From: an uncultured Muribaculaceae bacterium
GTDB lineage: Bacteria > Bacteroidota > Bacteroidia > Bacteroidales > Muribaculaceae
NCBI GenBank assembly: GCA_910584365.1
Contig: CAJUAF010000004.1
Location: 1 to 64,000, forward strand
Direction: 5' to 3'
Length of the DNA: 64,000 nucleotides
Shown here: positions 41,054 to 49,920 of the stretch, piece after piece
Layout: each line of letters begins with the position of its first letter
Numbering within the stretch: position 1 is the stretch's first letter
The notes under the pieces: generated by a model
Databases searched by the model: none
Seen by the model: only the letters and a program-made list of their open reading frames with translations
What the model was told of the DNA's origin: nothing
Position numbers and translations under genes: made by a program

Positions 41054-43021
41054 TCATCCCAGACGCCTGGCAAGGTCTCCTGAAGATATCCGGCTGATTA
41101 TGCGGTGGCCGTCGGGAGTATATGTGGGGTCAGGCAATGCGAACAGATCGGCCAGGAGTCGTTCGGCTTCCTCGGGACGCAGCATACGGTTGGCCCGCAA
41201 TGCCGCCGACTGCGCCAGCGACAGGGCCATCCGTCCGAGCATTTCATCAGGAGTGACCTCTCCCTGCTGTCCGGCGTCCTCAATGAGTTTCAACAGCGCT
41301 TCCGCCGGACTTGCATCACCAAGCATGGCGGGGATGCCCGTGATTCCGCAGCGGAATATCCCTTCATCCCGGGCGTCGGAAATTTCCAGCTCATATCCGA
41401 GCGTTTTTATCTGCGGGAACACACTGTCAAGGATACCCCTCTGCGAGGGGGACAGCTCGAGAACATCCCCGAACATCACTTGCTGGGTCTTGCCGACAGC
41501 CGAATCTGCGTTGGACATGAATCGCTCGTACAACACGCGGACGTGGGCGCGGTGACGGTCAACCAGCAGTAGTCCGTCGCCTGAAACCGTCACCAGATAG
41601 CGGTTGGCGACCTGAAGCAGTCCACCTGCGGTTACAATCGCCTCCCCCATCTCCGGCAGGGAATTCAGAGCGCTCGACTCCACTCCCTCCCCCGTCAGTC
41701 CCGGCATTGGAGGCTCCTCTTCCGACATGAAACTTTCTATTGTCGGAAAAGCTCCGGCGGGTTGCGTGGCGCTCTGGAAATCGGCATAAAGTTTATCCCA
41801 GTTGTCAAAACGGCCTCCGCTGTTGTTCAGCCGCGAGGAATACGTTCCCCCTCCTCCGGTATTGGCGGCGGAAGGGATGACCTCCCCATCCTCCGGAATC
41901 TCTTTTTTCCGCCCGGATGCAAACGGATTGTAGGAACTGTCGAGCGACAGGTCGAAACCTGTCGACATTTCCGGATTGAACACCGGAATCTCCGGTGCGT
42001 CCTCCTGGTTGAAATCCAGCGACGGGACAGCGTTGAATTTACCGAGCGCTTCCCGGATGGCGGCCGACAGTATCTGCCATACAGGTTGTTCGTTCTCGAA
42101 CTTTATTTCGCTCTTGGTTGGATGGATATTGACGTCGATTGTCTGGGGATCGACCTCGAAGTTCAGGAAATAGTTCGGCTGATGCTCCGGTGAAATCAGT
42201 TCCTCGTAGCAGGACATGACGGCCTTGTGGAAATACGGATGACGCATATTGCGTCCGTTTACGAAAAAGAACTGCTGGGCGTTACGCTTCCTGGCGAATT
42301 CCGGCAGACAGACAAATCCGGATATCTTTACCAGTGGAGTCTCTGTCTCGACTGGAATCAGCTGTTTATCTATCGCTTTGCCGAAAAGGCCCGCTATACG
42401 CTGGCGGAACGTCCCGGGCAACAGCTGATACAGAGTGACATTGTTATGTATCAGCTCGAACTCTATTCCCGGATTCACAAGCGAAAGACGCTCGAACTCC
42501 TTATTGATATGCCCCAGCTCCACGGCATCCTTTTTCAGGAACTTCCGCCGCGCCGGGAAATTGAAAAACAGATTCTTGACCGAAAGATTGCTTCCCGGCG
42601 CGCACGCCTCGGGGGTCTGGCTGACGAATTTCGAGCCGGCGATTTCCAGGTGGGAACCGATTTGGCAGTCGCGCCTCATGGTACGCAGGTCAATCTGCGC
42701 CACAGCCGCTATCGAGGGGAGCGCTTCGCCGCGGAATCCCATCGTATGCAGTTCAAAGAGATCCGACGCCTGACGGATTTTGGATGTGGCATGACGCTCG
42801 AAAGCCAGACGCGCATCCGTGTCCGACATCCCGCAACCGTTGTCCACCACCTGTATCAGCGTTTTCCCGGCATCGGCCAGGATTATCCTTATCTGCGTGG
42901 CTCCGGCGTCGACGGAATTCTCAACAAGTTCCTTTATCACCGAGGCAGGACGCTGTATGACCTCCCCGGCAGCTATCTGATTTGCCACCGAATCCGGCAG
43001 CAGCTGTATGACGTCACTCAT
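41054..43021 (-). CDS. mutL: DNA mismatch repair protein MutL lacking the endonuclease motif
   Basis: The ATP-driven matchmaker of methyl-independent mismatch repair, 655 residues. The GHKL ATPase part is intact: LVENSVDAG, VVDNGCGM, ERHATSKI, and GFRGEALPSIAAV (residues 94-107). The C-terminal dimerisation domain has, in place of the endonuclease motif DQHAx2Ex4E, the sequence DRHRAHVRVLYE at 488-499, so Gln, Ala and the first Glu are changed. A linker of about 100 residues (340-450) is low complexity. The gene is divergent from the ATP-grasp gene, with a promoter at 43041-43071. Confidence 0.95.
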   Translation of the reverse strand: MSDVIQLLPDSVANQIAAGEVIQRPASVIKELVENSVDAGATQIRIILADAGKTLIQVVDNGCGMSDTDARLAFERHATSKIRQASDLFELHTMGFRGEALPSIAAVAQIDLRTMRRDCQIGSHLEIAGSKFVSQTPEACAPGSNLSVKNLFFNFPARRKFLKKDAVELGHINKEFERLSLVNPGIEFELIHNNVTLYQLLPGTFRQRIAGLFGKAIDKQLIPVETETPLVKISGFVCLPEFARKRNAQQFFFVNGRNMRHPYFHKAVMSCYEELISPEHQPNYFLNFEVDPQTIDVNIHPTKSEIKFENEQPVWQILSAAIREALGKFNAVPSLDFNQEDAPEIPVFNPEMSTGFDLSLDSSYNPFASGRKKEIPEDGEVIPSAANTGGGGTYSSRLNNSGGRFDNWDKLYADFQSATQPAGAFPTIESFMSEEEPPMPGLTGEGVESSALNSLPEMGEAIVTAGGLLQVANRYLVTVSGDGLLLVDRHRAHVRVLYERFMSNADSAVGKTQQVMFGDVLELSPSQRGILDSVFPQIKTLGYELEISDARDEGIFRCGITGIPAMLGDASPAEALLKLIEDAGQQGEVTPDEMLGRMALSLAQSAALRANRMLRPEEAERLLADLFALPDPTYTPDGHRIISRISSGDLARRLG

Positions 43022-43040
43022 TTCTCTTTGTTCGATATTA

Positions 43041-43071
43041 CAAAGGTAAGATTTCTTTCACCATCAGACAA
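43041..43071 (-). promoter_or_regulatory. mutL promoter
   Basis: TACCTTTG (43041-43048) with TTG (43069-43071) at 20-bp spacing on the minus strand. Confidence 0.75.
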
Positions 43072-43102
43072 TTTTTTTCGGCTGTATTTATCAACAATTT
43101 CC

Positions 43103-43110
43103 TAACTTTG
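43103..43110 (+). promoter_or_regulatory. -7 box of the ATP-grasp gene
   Basis: TAACTTTG, 15 nt before the ATG at 43126. It makes upstream in-frame starts unlikely. No -33 box at normal spacing. Confidence 0.6.
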
Positions 43111-43125
43111 CAGACAATATGTTTT

Positions 43126-44262
43126 ATGCAGATGAACAGACTGTTCCTTTTCAATCCGGAAAACGATATAGCCCTCGCCAGAGATGCGCAGAGGTTTACT
43201 CCTCCGCGCCAGGCCGCCCTGCTCCACCGGGCAGGCTGCGCGCTCCCTTTCTGGCTGGCCGACCCCGGAGACTATATCCTCGTGCCGGAAGATTCACTGG
43301 AGGACGTCTCCATCTGGATGGAATCGATGGAATTGAAAGGGGCGACAGCCGTCAGTTCGGCAAAGGAGCTTGACATCGCCGGACTCGCCCCCTGGGGATG
43401 GAGCCGCGATACCGTCTCACAATTCCTTAAAGCAGGGGTCGACACCCGGCTTCTCGCCCCCATATGCGACATAATGCCCCGTCACCGCGCGCTGTCGCAC
43501 CGCCGCACGGCGCTCGCTTTGCTGGAAGCACTCAGGCTGAATGGCGTTGAAATCGGTTATCCCCTGCCAATAGAAGCCTGCTGCGGAGAGGAAATCATGG
43601 AATATGCCTCCCGCAACGGAAAGGTGTTCATAAAATCCCCCTGGTCCTCCAGCGGTAGGGGCGTTTTCCCCGCCGATGACCGTACTATGACCTCAGCGCT
43701 TGTACGGAGCGCAGGGATTATTGCGTCGCAGGGTTCTGTGATGGTCGAGAAAGCACTTGACAAGGTTGCTGACTTCGCCATGCTGTTCACTGTCGTGGGA
43801 GCTTACGCGCAATTTGCCGGATATTCCTTTTTCAGGAATTCCACCGACACGAATTACGGAGGAAACTTCGTGGCGTCCGACGCCGACATTCTACGGGAAG
43901 TCGGGATGCATATTGAAGAGAGCAGGATAGAGCAGCTGAAAGACACACTCCTGAACGTCCTCCCGGATATCCTGGGGAAGGAATATACCGGACCCGTCGG
44001 CATCGACATGATGGTCTTCCGCGGAGAAGACGGACAGCTCCGCATCAACCCCTGCGTGGAAATAAATCTGCGGTACACGATGGGCTTCGTGGCGCGGGGT
44101 ATATACCGCCATAGTGGAAGAACCGGATGGATGACTATGCGACCGAAAACGGCCCTGGAATCCAGAGCCGTATCGGGGTCGACAGAAACCGGGGAGGGGC
44201 CGACGTTCAGTCTTGTGCCGCCGAATCCCTGGTTCGATATTATTTTCTCAGCTCAAGTCTGA
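43126..44262 (+). CDS. Unknown protein with ATP-grasp-like motifs
   Basis: A 378-residue protein I cannot name. The sequence has ATP-grasp features: KVFIKSPWSSSGRGVF (a lysine and glycine-rich loop), then a PVGIDMMVFRGEDGQLRINPCVEINLRYTMG stretch in two parts with the acidic-asparagine-arginine set Asn-Pro-x-x-Glu-x-Asn-x-Arg that binds Mg-ATP. It therefore probably ligates a carboxylate to an amine or thiol, but the substrate is open. No signal or membrane segment is evident. It is divergent from mutL and its 3' end overlaps the convergent rlmD by 23 bp (44240-44262). An ATG at 43132 is an alternative start. Confidence 0.75.
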   Translation: MQMNRLFLFNPENDIALARDAQRFTPPRQAALLHRAGCALPFWLADPGDYILVPEDSLEDVSIWMESMELKGATAVSSAKELDIAGLAPWGWSRDTVSQFLKAGVDTRLLAPICDIMPRHRALSHRRTALALLEALRLNGVEIGYPLPIEACCGEEIMEYASRNGKVFIKSPWSSSGRGVFPADDRTMTSALVRSAGIIASQGSVMVEKALDKVADFAMLFTVVGAYAQFAGYSFFRNSTDTNYGGNFVASDADILREVGMHIEESRIEQLKDTLLNVLPDILGKEYTGPVGIDMMVFRGEDGQLRINPCVEINLRYTMGFVARGIYRHSGRTGWMTMRPKTALESRAVSGSTETGEGPTFSLVPPNPWFDIIFSAQV

Positions 44263-45652
44263 CTACATTTTCGACATGATGGGTATGGGGAAACATATCT
44301 ACGGGCTGTACGGCCGTCACACGGTATTTCCCGTCAAGCATCTGCAGGTCCCTGGCCTGTGTGGCCGGATTGCAGCTTACGTAGACTATCCGTGACGGCT
44401 CCGCGTCGAGAATCACCTGGACTACATCTCCGTGCATACCGGCGCGGGGAGGATCGACGATCATTACGTCGGGACGACCGTGATGTGCGATAAAATCCGC
44501 TGTCAGGACGTCCTTCATATCGCCGGCAAAAAACTCGGTGTTCGTCAGGCCGTTGACCTCGGCGTTGAGTCTGGCGTCCCTGATGGCGTCCTCGACATAC
44601 TCGATTCCGATCACCTTCCGGGCCTGGCGGGCCACGAAGTTGGCGATGGTGCCGGTGCCGGTATAGAGGTCATACACAAGCTCGTCGCCGGTAAGTTCCG
44701 CAAAACCGCGGGCTACCTTGTAGAGATTGTAGGCCTGACGGGAGTTGGTCTGATAGAACGATTTGGGTCCGATACGGAAGCGCAGACCCTCCATCTCTTC
44801 CTCGATATAGGGGCGCCCGCTGTGAAGGAGAATATCGAGGTCCGCGATAGTGTCGTTGGCCTTGGTATTGACGACATACATCAGGGAGGTGATTTCGGGG
44901 AAATTCTTCTGTAAATCGTCCAGGACGGACCGTATGGCCGCGGGATTATCCTCGCCGAACGAAAGAACCACCATTACCTCTCCGGTAGAAGCGATGCGTA
45001 TCATCATGGTTCGCATCAGACCTGTCTGTCCGCGCAAATCAAAGAAACTAAGCCCGTTAGCTTTGGCAAAATCCCTGACATGGAGACGCAGCCGGTTTCC
45101 GAGGTCATCCTGGAGATGGCAGGCGTCAATATCCAGCACTTTGTCAAAGGCACCGGGAATATGGAATCCGGCGGCGTCGCGATCGGAAAACTCCTCGCCG
45201 GAGCGCATCTGCTCCCAGGTGAGCCATTTCTTGTTTGAGAAAGTGTACTCCATCTTGTTGCGGTAAGCCCGGGTGGCTTCCGAACCGAGGATGGGAGAAA
45301 TGTCCGGCAGCTCGATTTTTGCAATCCGCTCCAAGGCGTCCACAACCTGCTGCTGCTTGGCTTTCAGCTGCTCCGAGTACGGAAGATGCTGCCATTTGCA
45401 ACCGCCGCACACTCCGAAATGCGCGCAGAACGGCTCCGTGCGGAGCGGAGACGGCTTTACAAGGCGCTCTATATGTCCTTCGGCGTAGGAATGTTTCTTC
45501 CTGTCTATTTTTACGTCGGCGATATCCCCCGGCGCACCGTAAGGGATAAACACAACCATCTCGCCGTAACGCGCCAGGGCTTTCCCTTCGGCGGCCACAG
45601 CCGTGATTTCGAGTCCCTCAAGGAGGGGAAGTTCTTTCTTCTTTCGGCCCAT
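44240..45652 (-). CDS. rlmD: 23S rRNA (uracil-5-)-methyltransferase RlmD-like
   Basis: An S-adenosylmethionine-dependent uracil-C5 methyltransferase of the TrmA/RlmD group, 470 residues. An N-terminal TRAM domain (about 5-65) is followed by the iron-sulfur cysteines in CAHFGVCGGCKWQHLP, then the SAM domain (YDLYTGTGTIANFVA), VDPPRAGMH, and the nucleophile motif VSCNPATQARD. All are intact. Target base inferred from the family only (RlmC, RlmD or TrmA type cannot be separated with certainty). Its 3' end overlaps the ATP-grasp gene. Confidence 0.87.
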   Translation of the reverse strand: MGRKKKELPLLEGLEITAVAAEGKALARYGEMVVFIPYGAPGDIADVKIDRKKHSYAEGHIERLVKPSPLRTEPFCAHFGVCGGCKWQHLPYSEQLKAKQQQVVDALERIAKIELPDISPILGSEATRAYRNKMEYTFSNKKWLTWEQMRSGEEFSDRDAAGFHIPGAFDKVLDIDACHLQDDLGNRLRLHVRDFAKANGLSFFDLRGQTGLMRTMMIRIASTGEVMVVLSFGEDNPAAIRSVLDDLQKNFPEITSLMYVVNTKANDTIADLDILLHSGRPYIEEEMEGLRFRIGPKSFYQTNSRQAYNLYKVARGFAELTGDELVYDLYTGTGTIANFVARQARKVIGIEYVEDAIRDARLNAEVNGLTNTEFFAGDMKDVLTADFIAHHGRPDVMIVDPPRAGMHGDVVQVILDAEPSRIVYVSCNPATQARDLQMLDGKYRVTAVQPVDMFPHTHHVENVVRLELRK

Positions 45653-45745
45653 TTGAATTATAACAATGTATAAAAATGCCTAATGGCAATAACAAACCCG
45701 CGCCGCGCTCCGTTTATTTTTAGCACAGCCCGGAGATTTGCGGTG

Positions 45746-45753
45746 CAAAGTTA
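45746..45753 (-). promoter_or_regulatory. rlmD promoter -7 box
   Basis: TAACTTTG on the minus strand, about 90 nt before the rlmD start. Confidence 0.65.
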
Positions 45754-45803
45754 CTACTTTCTCCCTTTTCCCGCTAAGAATGTGTGAAAAAATCTTTCCT
45801 CTT

Positions 45804-45836
45804 TTTGGCATTTTTCAACTGATTTTCGTAACTTTG
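45804..45836 (+). promoter_or_regulatory. ppdK promoter
   Basis: TTTG (45804-45807), 21 bp, then TAACTTTG (45829-45836). It gives a long leader of about 130 nt. Confidence 0.75.
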
Positions 45837-45926
45837 CACTACGCTCTCCGCTTATTGCACGGATTGCGATAAGCTGTAATATAATTGACCCCAAAAACCT
45901 AAGCATACAATATCAATCTAATAATC

Positions 45927-45946
45927 ATTAACCGCTTGCGGTTAAT
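45927..45946 (+). repeat. Palindrome in the ppdK leader
   Basis: ATTAACCGC and GCGGTTAAT around a TT centre, 29 nt before the ppdK ATG. It could be an operator or an mRNA hairpin. Confidence 0.6.
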
Positions 45947-45974
45947 AAATTTAACCTAAACAGTTAACCAACTC

Positions 45975-48692
45975 ATGGCAAAAAAAATCTACACTTTCGG
46001 CGACGGTAAAGCCGAGGGAGATGCTTCGATGCGAAACCTCCTCGGTGGCAAAGGCGCCAACCTCGCCGAAATGAATTTGCTGGGGATGCCCGTGCCTCCC
46101 GGTTTTACAATCACAACCGAAGTCTGCACCGAATATACCCAGTATGGTCGTGACTACGTGGTAAAGGACATCAAGGCCGATGTTGAAAAGGCTATCGCCC
46201 ACGTGGAGTCTCTTACCGGAAAACGTTTCGACGACCCCGCCAACCCCCTGCTCGTTTCCGTACGCTCCGGCGCCCGCGCCTCCATGCCCGGCATGATGGA
46301 TACCGTCCTGAACCTGGGTATGAACGACGCTACCGTCAACGCCCTGGCTGAAAAGAGCGGCAATCCCCGCTTCGCATGGGACAGCTACCGCCGCTTCGTG
46401 CAGATGTACGGTGACGTGGTTCTCGGAATGAAGCCCAAGACAAAGACCGAGACCGACCCCTTCGAGGCCATCATTGATAAAATCAAAGAAGAAAAAGGCA
46501 TCAAATTCGATACAGAACTGACCGTCGAAGACCTTCAGGAGCTTGTAAAGCGCTTCAAAGCCGCTGTCAAGGACTATACCGGCAAGGACTTCCCCGATTC
46601 CGCATGGGATCAGCTCTGGGGCGGCATCTGCGCCGTATTTGATTCCTGGATGAACGAACGCGCCATTCTCTACCGCCGCATGAACCAGATCCCCGAAGAA
46701 TGGGGAACCGCCGTCAACGTACAGGCAATGGTTTACGGCAACATGGGCAACAACTCCGCCACCGGCGTTGCGTTCTCCCGCGATGCCGCTACCGGCGAAA
46801 ATATCTTCAACGGCGAATACCTCATCAACGCACAGGGTGAGGATGTCGTTGCCGGTATCCGTACTCCCCAGCAGATCACCGTGGAAGGCTCCCGCCGCTG
46901 GGCCGCTCTCCAGGGTATCTCCGAGCAGGAGCGTGCCGAGAAATATCCCTCCCTCGAAGAATCGATGCCCGTCTGCGCCGCAGAACTCATCAACATCGCC
47001 CACAAGCTCGAGGACCACTACAAGGATATGCAGGACATGGAGTTCACCATCCAGGACGGCAAGCTCTGGATGCTCCAGACCCGTAACGGCAAGCGCACAG
47101 GCGCCGCTATGGTGAAAATCGCAATGGATCTCCTCCGCGCAGGCGAAATCGACGAAAAGACCGCCCTGCTGCGTATGGAACCCCAGAAGCTCGACGAACT
47201 CCTCCACCCCGTCTTCGACAAGGACGCTCTCAAACGCGCCACTGTCGTAGCCAAAGGTCTTCCCGCATCCCCCGGCGCCGCTACCGGTCAGGTAGTCTTC
47301 TTCGCCGATGACGCCGAAAACTGGGCCGAGAAGAAAAAGAAAGTGGTCCTGGTCCGCATCGAGACTTCCCCCGAAGACCTCCGCGGTATGGCCGTAGCAC
47401 AGGGTATTCTTACCATGCGCGGCGGTATGACCAGCCACGCTGCCGTCGTTGCCCGCGGTATGGGTAAATGCTGCGTATCCGGCGCCGGCGAAATCAAGGT
47501 CGATTATGAGAACCGCACCGTAGAAATGGGCGGTCACGTATATAAGGAAGGTGACTGGATTTCACTGAACGGTTCCACCGGCGACGTCTACGACGGCCAG
47601 GTACCCACCGTTGAGCCCGAACTCGACGGCGACTTCGGCGCGATCATGAACCTCGCCGCCAAATTCACCAAGACTCTTGTCCGCACCAATGCCGACACTC
47701 CCCGCGATGCCAAGCAGGCCCGTCACTTCGGCGCCCAGGGTATCGGTCTGTGTCGCACCGAACATATGTTCTTCGAAGGAGACCGCATCAAGGCCGTGCG
47801 CGAGATGATTCTCGCCTCCGACGTAGAGGGACGCAAGGCTGCCCTGGCCAAACTCCTCCCCATGCAGCGCGGCGACTTCGAAGGAATCTTCGAGGCTATG
47901 GACGGCTTCGGAGTGACAATCCGTCTGCTCGATCCCCCTCTGCACGAATTCGTACCTCATCAGACTGCCACCCAGAAGGAACTGGCCGACGAGATGGGTA
48001 TCACCCTGGCTGAAGTGAAAGCCAAGGTTGACGCTCTCGAGGAATTCAACCCCATGCTCGGCCACCGCGGTTGCCGCCTGGGTATCACATATCCCGAAAT
48101 CACCGAGATGCAGACCCGCGCCATCATCGAGGCAGCCCTCGCCGTCAAGGCCCGCGGCATCGATGTCAAGCCCGAAATCATGATTCCCCTTGTAGGCTCC
48201 CTCAAGGAAATCCAGAACCAGGCCGACATCATCCACATCACTGCCTCCAAAGTCTTCGAGGAGAAGGGTGCATCCCTCCCCTACCTTGTTGGTACGATGA
48301 TTGAGGTTCCCCGCGCAGCCCTGACCGCCAACGAAATCGCCACCGTAGCTGAATTCTTCTCCTTCGGTACCAACGACCTTACCCAGATGACCTTCGGTTT
48401 CTCGCGCGACGACGCTCCCAAGTTCCTCAAATTCTACAAGGAACACGGTATCATCAAGACCGATCCCTTCGAAGTCCTCGACCAGGAAGGTGTAGGCCAG
48501 CTCGTGGAAATGGGCGTTAAGAAAGGCCGTGCTACCCGTCCCGAACTGAAAGTCGGCATTTGCGGCGAGCATGGCGGTGAACCCAGCTCCGTCAAGTTCT
48601 GCGCCAAACTCGGCATGAACTACGTCAGCTGCTCCCCCTACCGTGTGCCCATCGCCCGCGTTGCAGCGGCGCAGGCTGCCATCGAGGATTAA
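45975..48692 (+). CDS. ppdK: Pyruvate phosphate dikinase
   Basis: Interconverts pyruvate, ATP and phosphate with PEP, AMP and pyrophosphate, a central node of Bacteroidales carbon flow. The 905-residue enzyme has the N-terminal ATP-binding domain (FGDGKAEGDASMRNLLGGKG and SVRSGARASMPGMMDTVLNLG), the phosphohistidine His488 in GGMTSHAAVVARG, and the C-terminal PEP site ending FCAKLGMNYVSCSPYRVPIAR. Length is typical. It has its own promoter and a hairpin after the stop (48714-48758). Confidence 0.97.
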   Translation: MAKKIYTFGDGKAEGDASMRNLLGGKGANLAEMNLLGMPVPPGFTITTEVCTEYTQYGRDYVVKDIKADVEKAIAHVESLTGKRFDDPANPLLVSVRSGARASMPGMMDTVLNLGMNDATVNALAEKSGNPRFAWDSYRRFVQMYGDVVLGMKPKTKTETDPFEAIIDKIKEEKGIKFDTELTVEDLQELVKRFKAAVKDYTGKDFPDSAWDQLWGGICAVFDSWMNERAILYRRMNQIPEEWGTAVNVQAMVYGNMGNNSATGVAFSRDAATGENIFNGEYLINAQGEDVVAGIRTPQQITVEGSRRWAALQGISEQERAEKYPSLEESMPVCAAELINIAHKLEDHYKDMQDMEFTIQDGKLWMLQTRNGKRTGAAMVKIAMDLLRAGEIDEKTALLRMEPQKLDELLHPVFDKDALKRATVVAKGLPASPGAATGQVVFFADDAENWAEKKKKVVLVRIETSPEDLRGMAVAQGILTMRGGMTSHAAVVARGMGKCCVSGAGEIKVDYENRTVEMGGHVYKEGDWISLNGSTGDVYDGQVPTVEPELDGDFGAIMNLAAKFTKTLVRTNADTPRDAKQARHFGAQGIGLCRTEHMFFEGDRIKAVREMILASDVEGRKAALAKLLPMQRGDFEGIFEAMDGFGVTIRLLDPPLHEFVPHQTATQKELADEMGITLAEVKAKVDALEEFNPMLGHRGCRLGITYPEITEMQTRAIIEAALAVKARGIDVKPEIMIPLVGSLKEIQNQADIIHITASKVFEEKGASLPYLVGTMIEVPRAALTANEIATVAEFFSFGTNDLTQMTFGFSRDDAPKFLKFYKEHGIIKTDPFEVLDQEGVGQLVEMGVKKGRATRPELKVGICGEHGGEPSSVKFCAKLGMNYVSCSPYRVPIARVAAAQAAIED

Positions 48693-48713
48693 TCCTTAGT
48701 AACTGAAAACAGA

Positions 48714-48758
48714 CAATTAGGTCGTAACGCCTTGCATTGCGGGGGTTACGGCCTAATT
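48714..48758 (+). terminator. Hairpin after ppdK
   Basis: AATTAGG...CGTAAC pairs with GTTACG...CCTAATT with small mismatches and a short loop. It is followed only by a weak T-stretch (CATTCTT). Confidence 0.65.
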
Positions 48759-48843
48759 CATTCTTAAGCCTCACGTTCATCCCAATGCGCTTTCCAGACG
48801 CTCTTAACGGCAACGCTTAGACTAACCTATACACAAGATAAAT

Positions 48844-48927
48844 ATGAAAAAGATTTTAAGGACTCAACATCAAGAACATGGACTAATCTTAATCCAGCAA
48901 GACGATGTTTATAGTTATATCATTTGA
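48844..48927 (+). CDS. Very small ORF (27 aa), uncertain
   Basis: An ATG frame reading MKKILRTQHQEHGLILIQQD and seven more residues before TGA. It starts in the low-GC stretch and runs into the 3' end of the OxyR-like gene by 13 nt on the opposite strand. It may be a remnant or no gene at all. No promoter box is clear. Confidence 0.25.
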   Translation: MKKILRTQHQEHGLILIQQDDVYSYII

Positions 48928-49832
48928 AGTAATTCAGTATCCACCATTTTCTTTGGTATAAAGGACAGCATAGTCAGCACCACGCTTTTCAGCATACTGC
49001 GTCGTATGAAATCCTTCCGGATATATATTGACACACTACGTTTCGATACGTACTCACCCTTTATCGGTCTCACATTTTCACGTTGTTCCTCCGACAGAAA
49101 CGGAAGGTGCATCTCCGGAATAATCGTGAAACCACCGTTAATGTCAACAATGCGTATCAGGGTTTCTATGCTTCCGGCTTCATAGATATGCCGTCCGATG
49201 CTTCTTGATTTGCAAAAGCTGAAGGCACTCTCGCGCATACATTGTGATTCTTTCATAATCCACATCTTTTCATGCACAAGATCCGCAGGATTGAACACGG
49301 CGATTTTGAGCAGACAATCCTTGGCCATATACACATGGAATGGTTCGCTGTAGAACGGAAACTCCTCCACTTCAGTAGCAGTGTGTCCGCTGATAGCAAT
49401 TCCTATGTCGATCTTTCCCAACCTCAGCGACTCGACTATGACATCACCTTTCATCTCATTGACGGTCAGCCTTACAGACGGATAACTGTCGGTAAACTTC
49501 TTTATAAACCATGGCATCAGATATGGGGCGATTGACTGTCCAACTCCTATCGATAGTGTGCCGCTGACTTCTCCCCTCTGTTCTGCGATTGTCTCCGTAA
49601 TCTTCTCAGCCTGATTCAGTACCGATTCGGCCTGCCTAATGACTATTTCGCCTATTGCTGTGGGGCGTACACTCTTGTTGCTCCTATCGAATAGGCGCAC
49701 TCCAAGCTCATCCTCTAATTTCATGAGCAACGCGCTTAGCGTTGGCTGCGTCACATCAAGTTCAGCAGCCGCTTTGGCGAAATTCCGATATCGGTCTATA
49801 GCCACTATGTATCTTAATTGCTGTAGTGTCAT
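48915..49832 (-). CDS. OxyR-like LysR family regulator
   Basis: A LysR-type transcription factor of 305 residues. The N-terminal helix-turn-helix (MTLQQLRYIVAIDRYRNFAK and VTQPTLSALLMKLEDELG) is followed by a substrate-type effector domain. Two cysteines, Cys198 and Cys207, stand in CMRESAFSFC with the exact eight-residue spacing and the following Arg of the Escherichia coli OxyR pair (Cys199, Cys208). A disulfide switch sensing peroxide is therefore likely (inference). The ATG at 49832 follows its -7 box by 17 nt. It is divergent from a polyferredoxin gene, its probable target. Base composition is AT-richer than the surrounding genes. Confidence 0.87.
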   Translation of the reverse strand: MTLQQLRYIVAIDRYRNFAKAAAELDVTQPTLSALLMKLEDELGVRLFDRSNKSVRPTAIGEIVIRQAESVLNQAEKITETIAEQRGEVSGTLSIGVGQSIAPYLMPWFIKKFTDSYPSVRLTVNEMKGDVIVESLRLGKIDIGIAISGHTATEVEEFPFYSEPFHVYMAKDCLLKIAVFNPADLVHEKMWIMKESQCMRESAFSFCKSRSIGRHIYEAGSIETLIRIVDINGGFTIIPEMHLPFLSEEQRENVRPIKGEYVSKRSVSIYIRKDFIRRSMLKSVVLTMLSFIPKKMVDTELLQMI

Positions 49833-49849
49833 AATAGATAAATTCGATG

Positions 49850-49857
49850 CAAAGATA
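49850..49857 (-). promoter_or_regulatory. -7 box of the OxyR-like regulator gene
   Basis: TATCTTTG on the minus strand; the ATG at 49832 is 17 nt downstream. The box shares the 88-bp intergenic region with the promoter of the divergent polyferredoxin. Confidence 0.65.
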
Positions 49858-49868
49858 CGAAAAATCTG

Positions 49869-49899
49869 TTGTACACCTATTATCTTGGCAGTAATTTTG
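49869..49899 (+). promoter_or_regulatory. Promoter of the polyferredoxin operon
   Basis: TTG (49869-49871), 20 bp, then TAATTTTG (49892-49899), with an ATG 21 nt later. It lies back to back with the regulator promoter. Confidence 0.75.
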
Positions 49900-49920
49900 C
49901 AGCATAAAATCAAAGAGAAT

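Larger units (their letters stand above)
45653..45974. other. Divergent region between rlmD and ppdK
   Basis: These 322 bp hold the rlmD -7 box (45746-45753), the ppdK promoter (45804-45836) and a palindrome in the ppdK leader (45927-45946). I see no gene. Confidence 0.65.

Noticed and set aside
45951..47537. A 528-codon frame antisense to ppdK
   Set aside because: It mirrors the third-position GC bias of ppdK, and its residue mix (long Gly/Val/His/Glu runs) is typical of shadow frames. ppdK is complete and certain.
48844..48927. A functional toxin or leader peptide in the 27-codon frame
   Set aside because: No promoter, partner or family resemblance. It is listed only as an uncertain frame.
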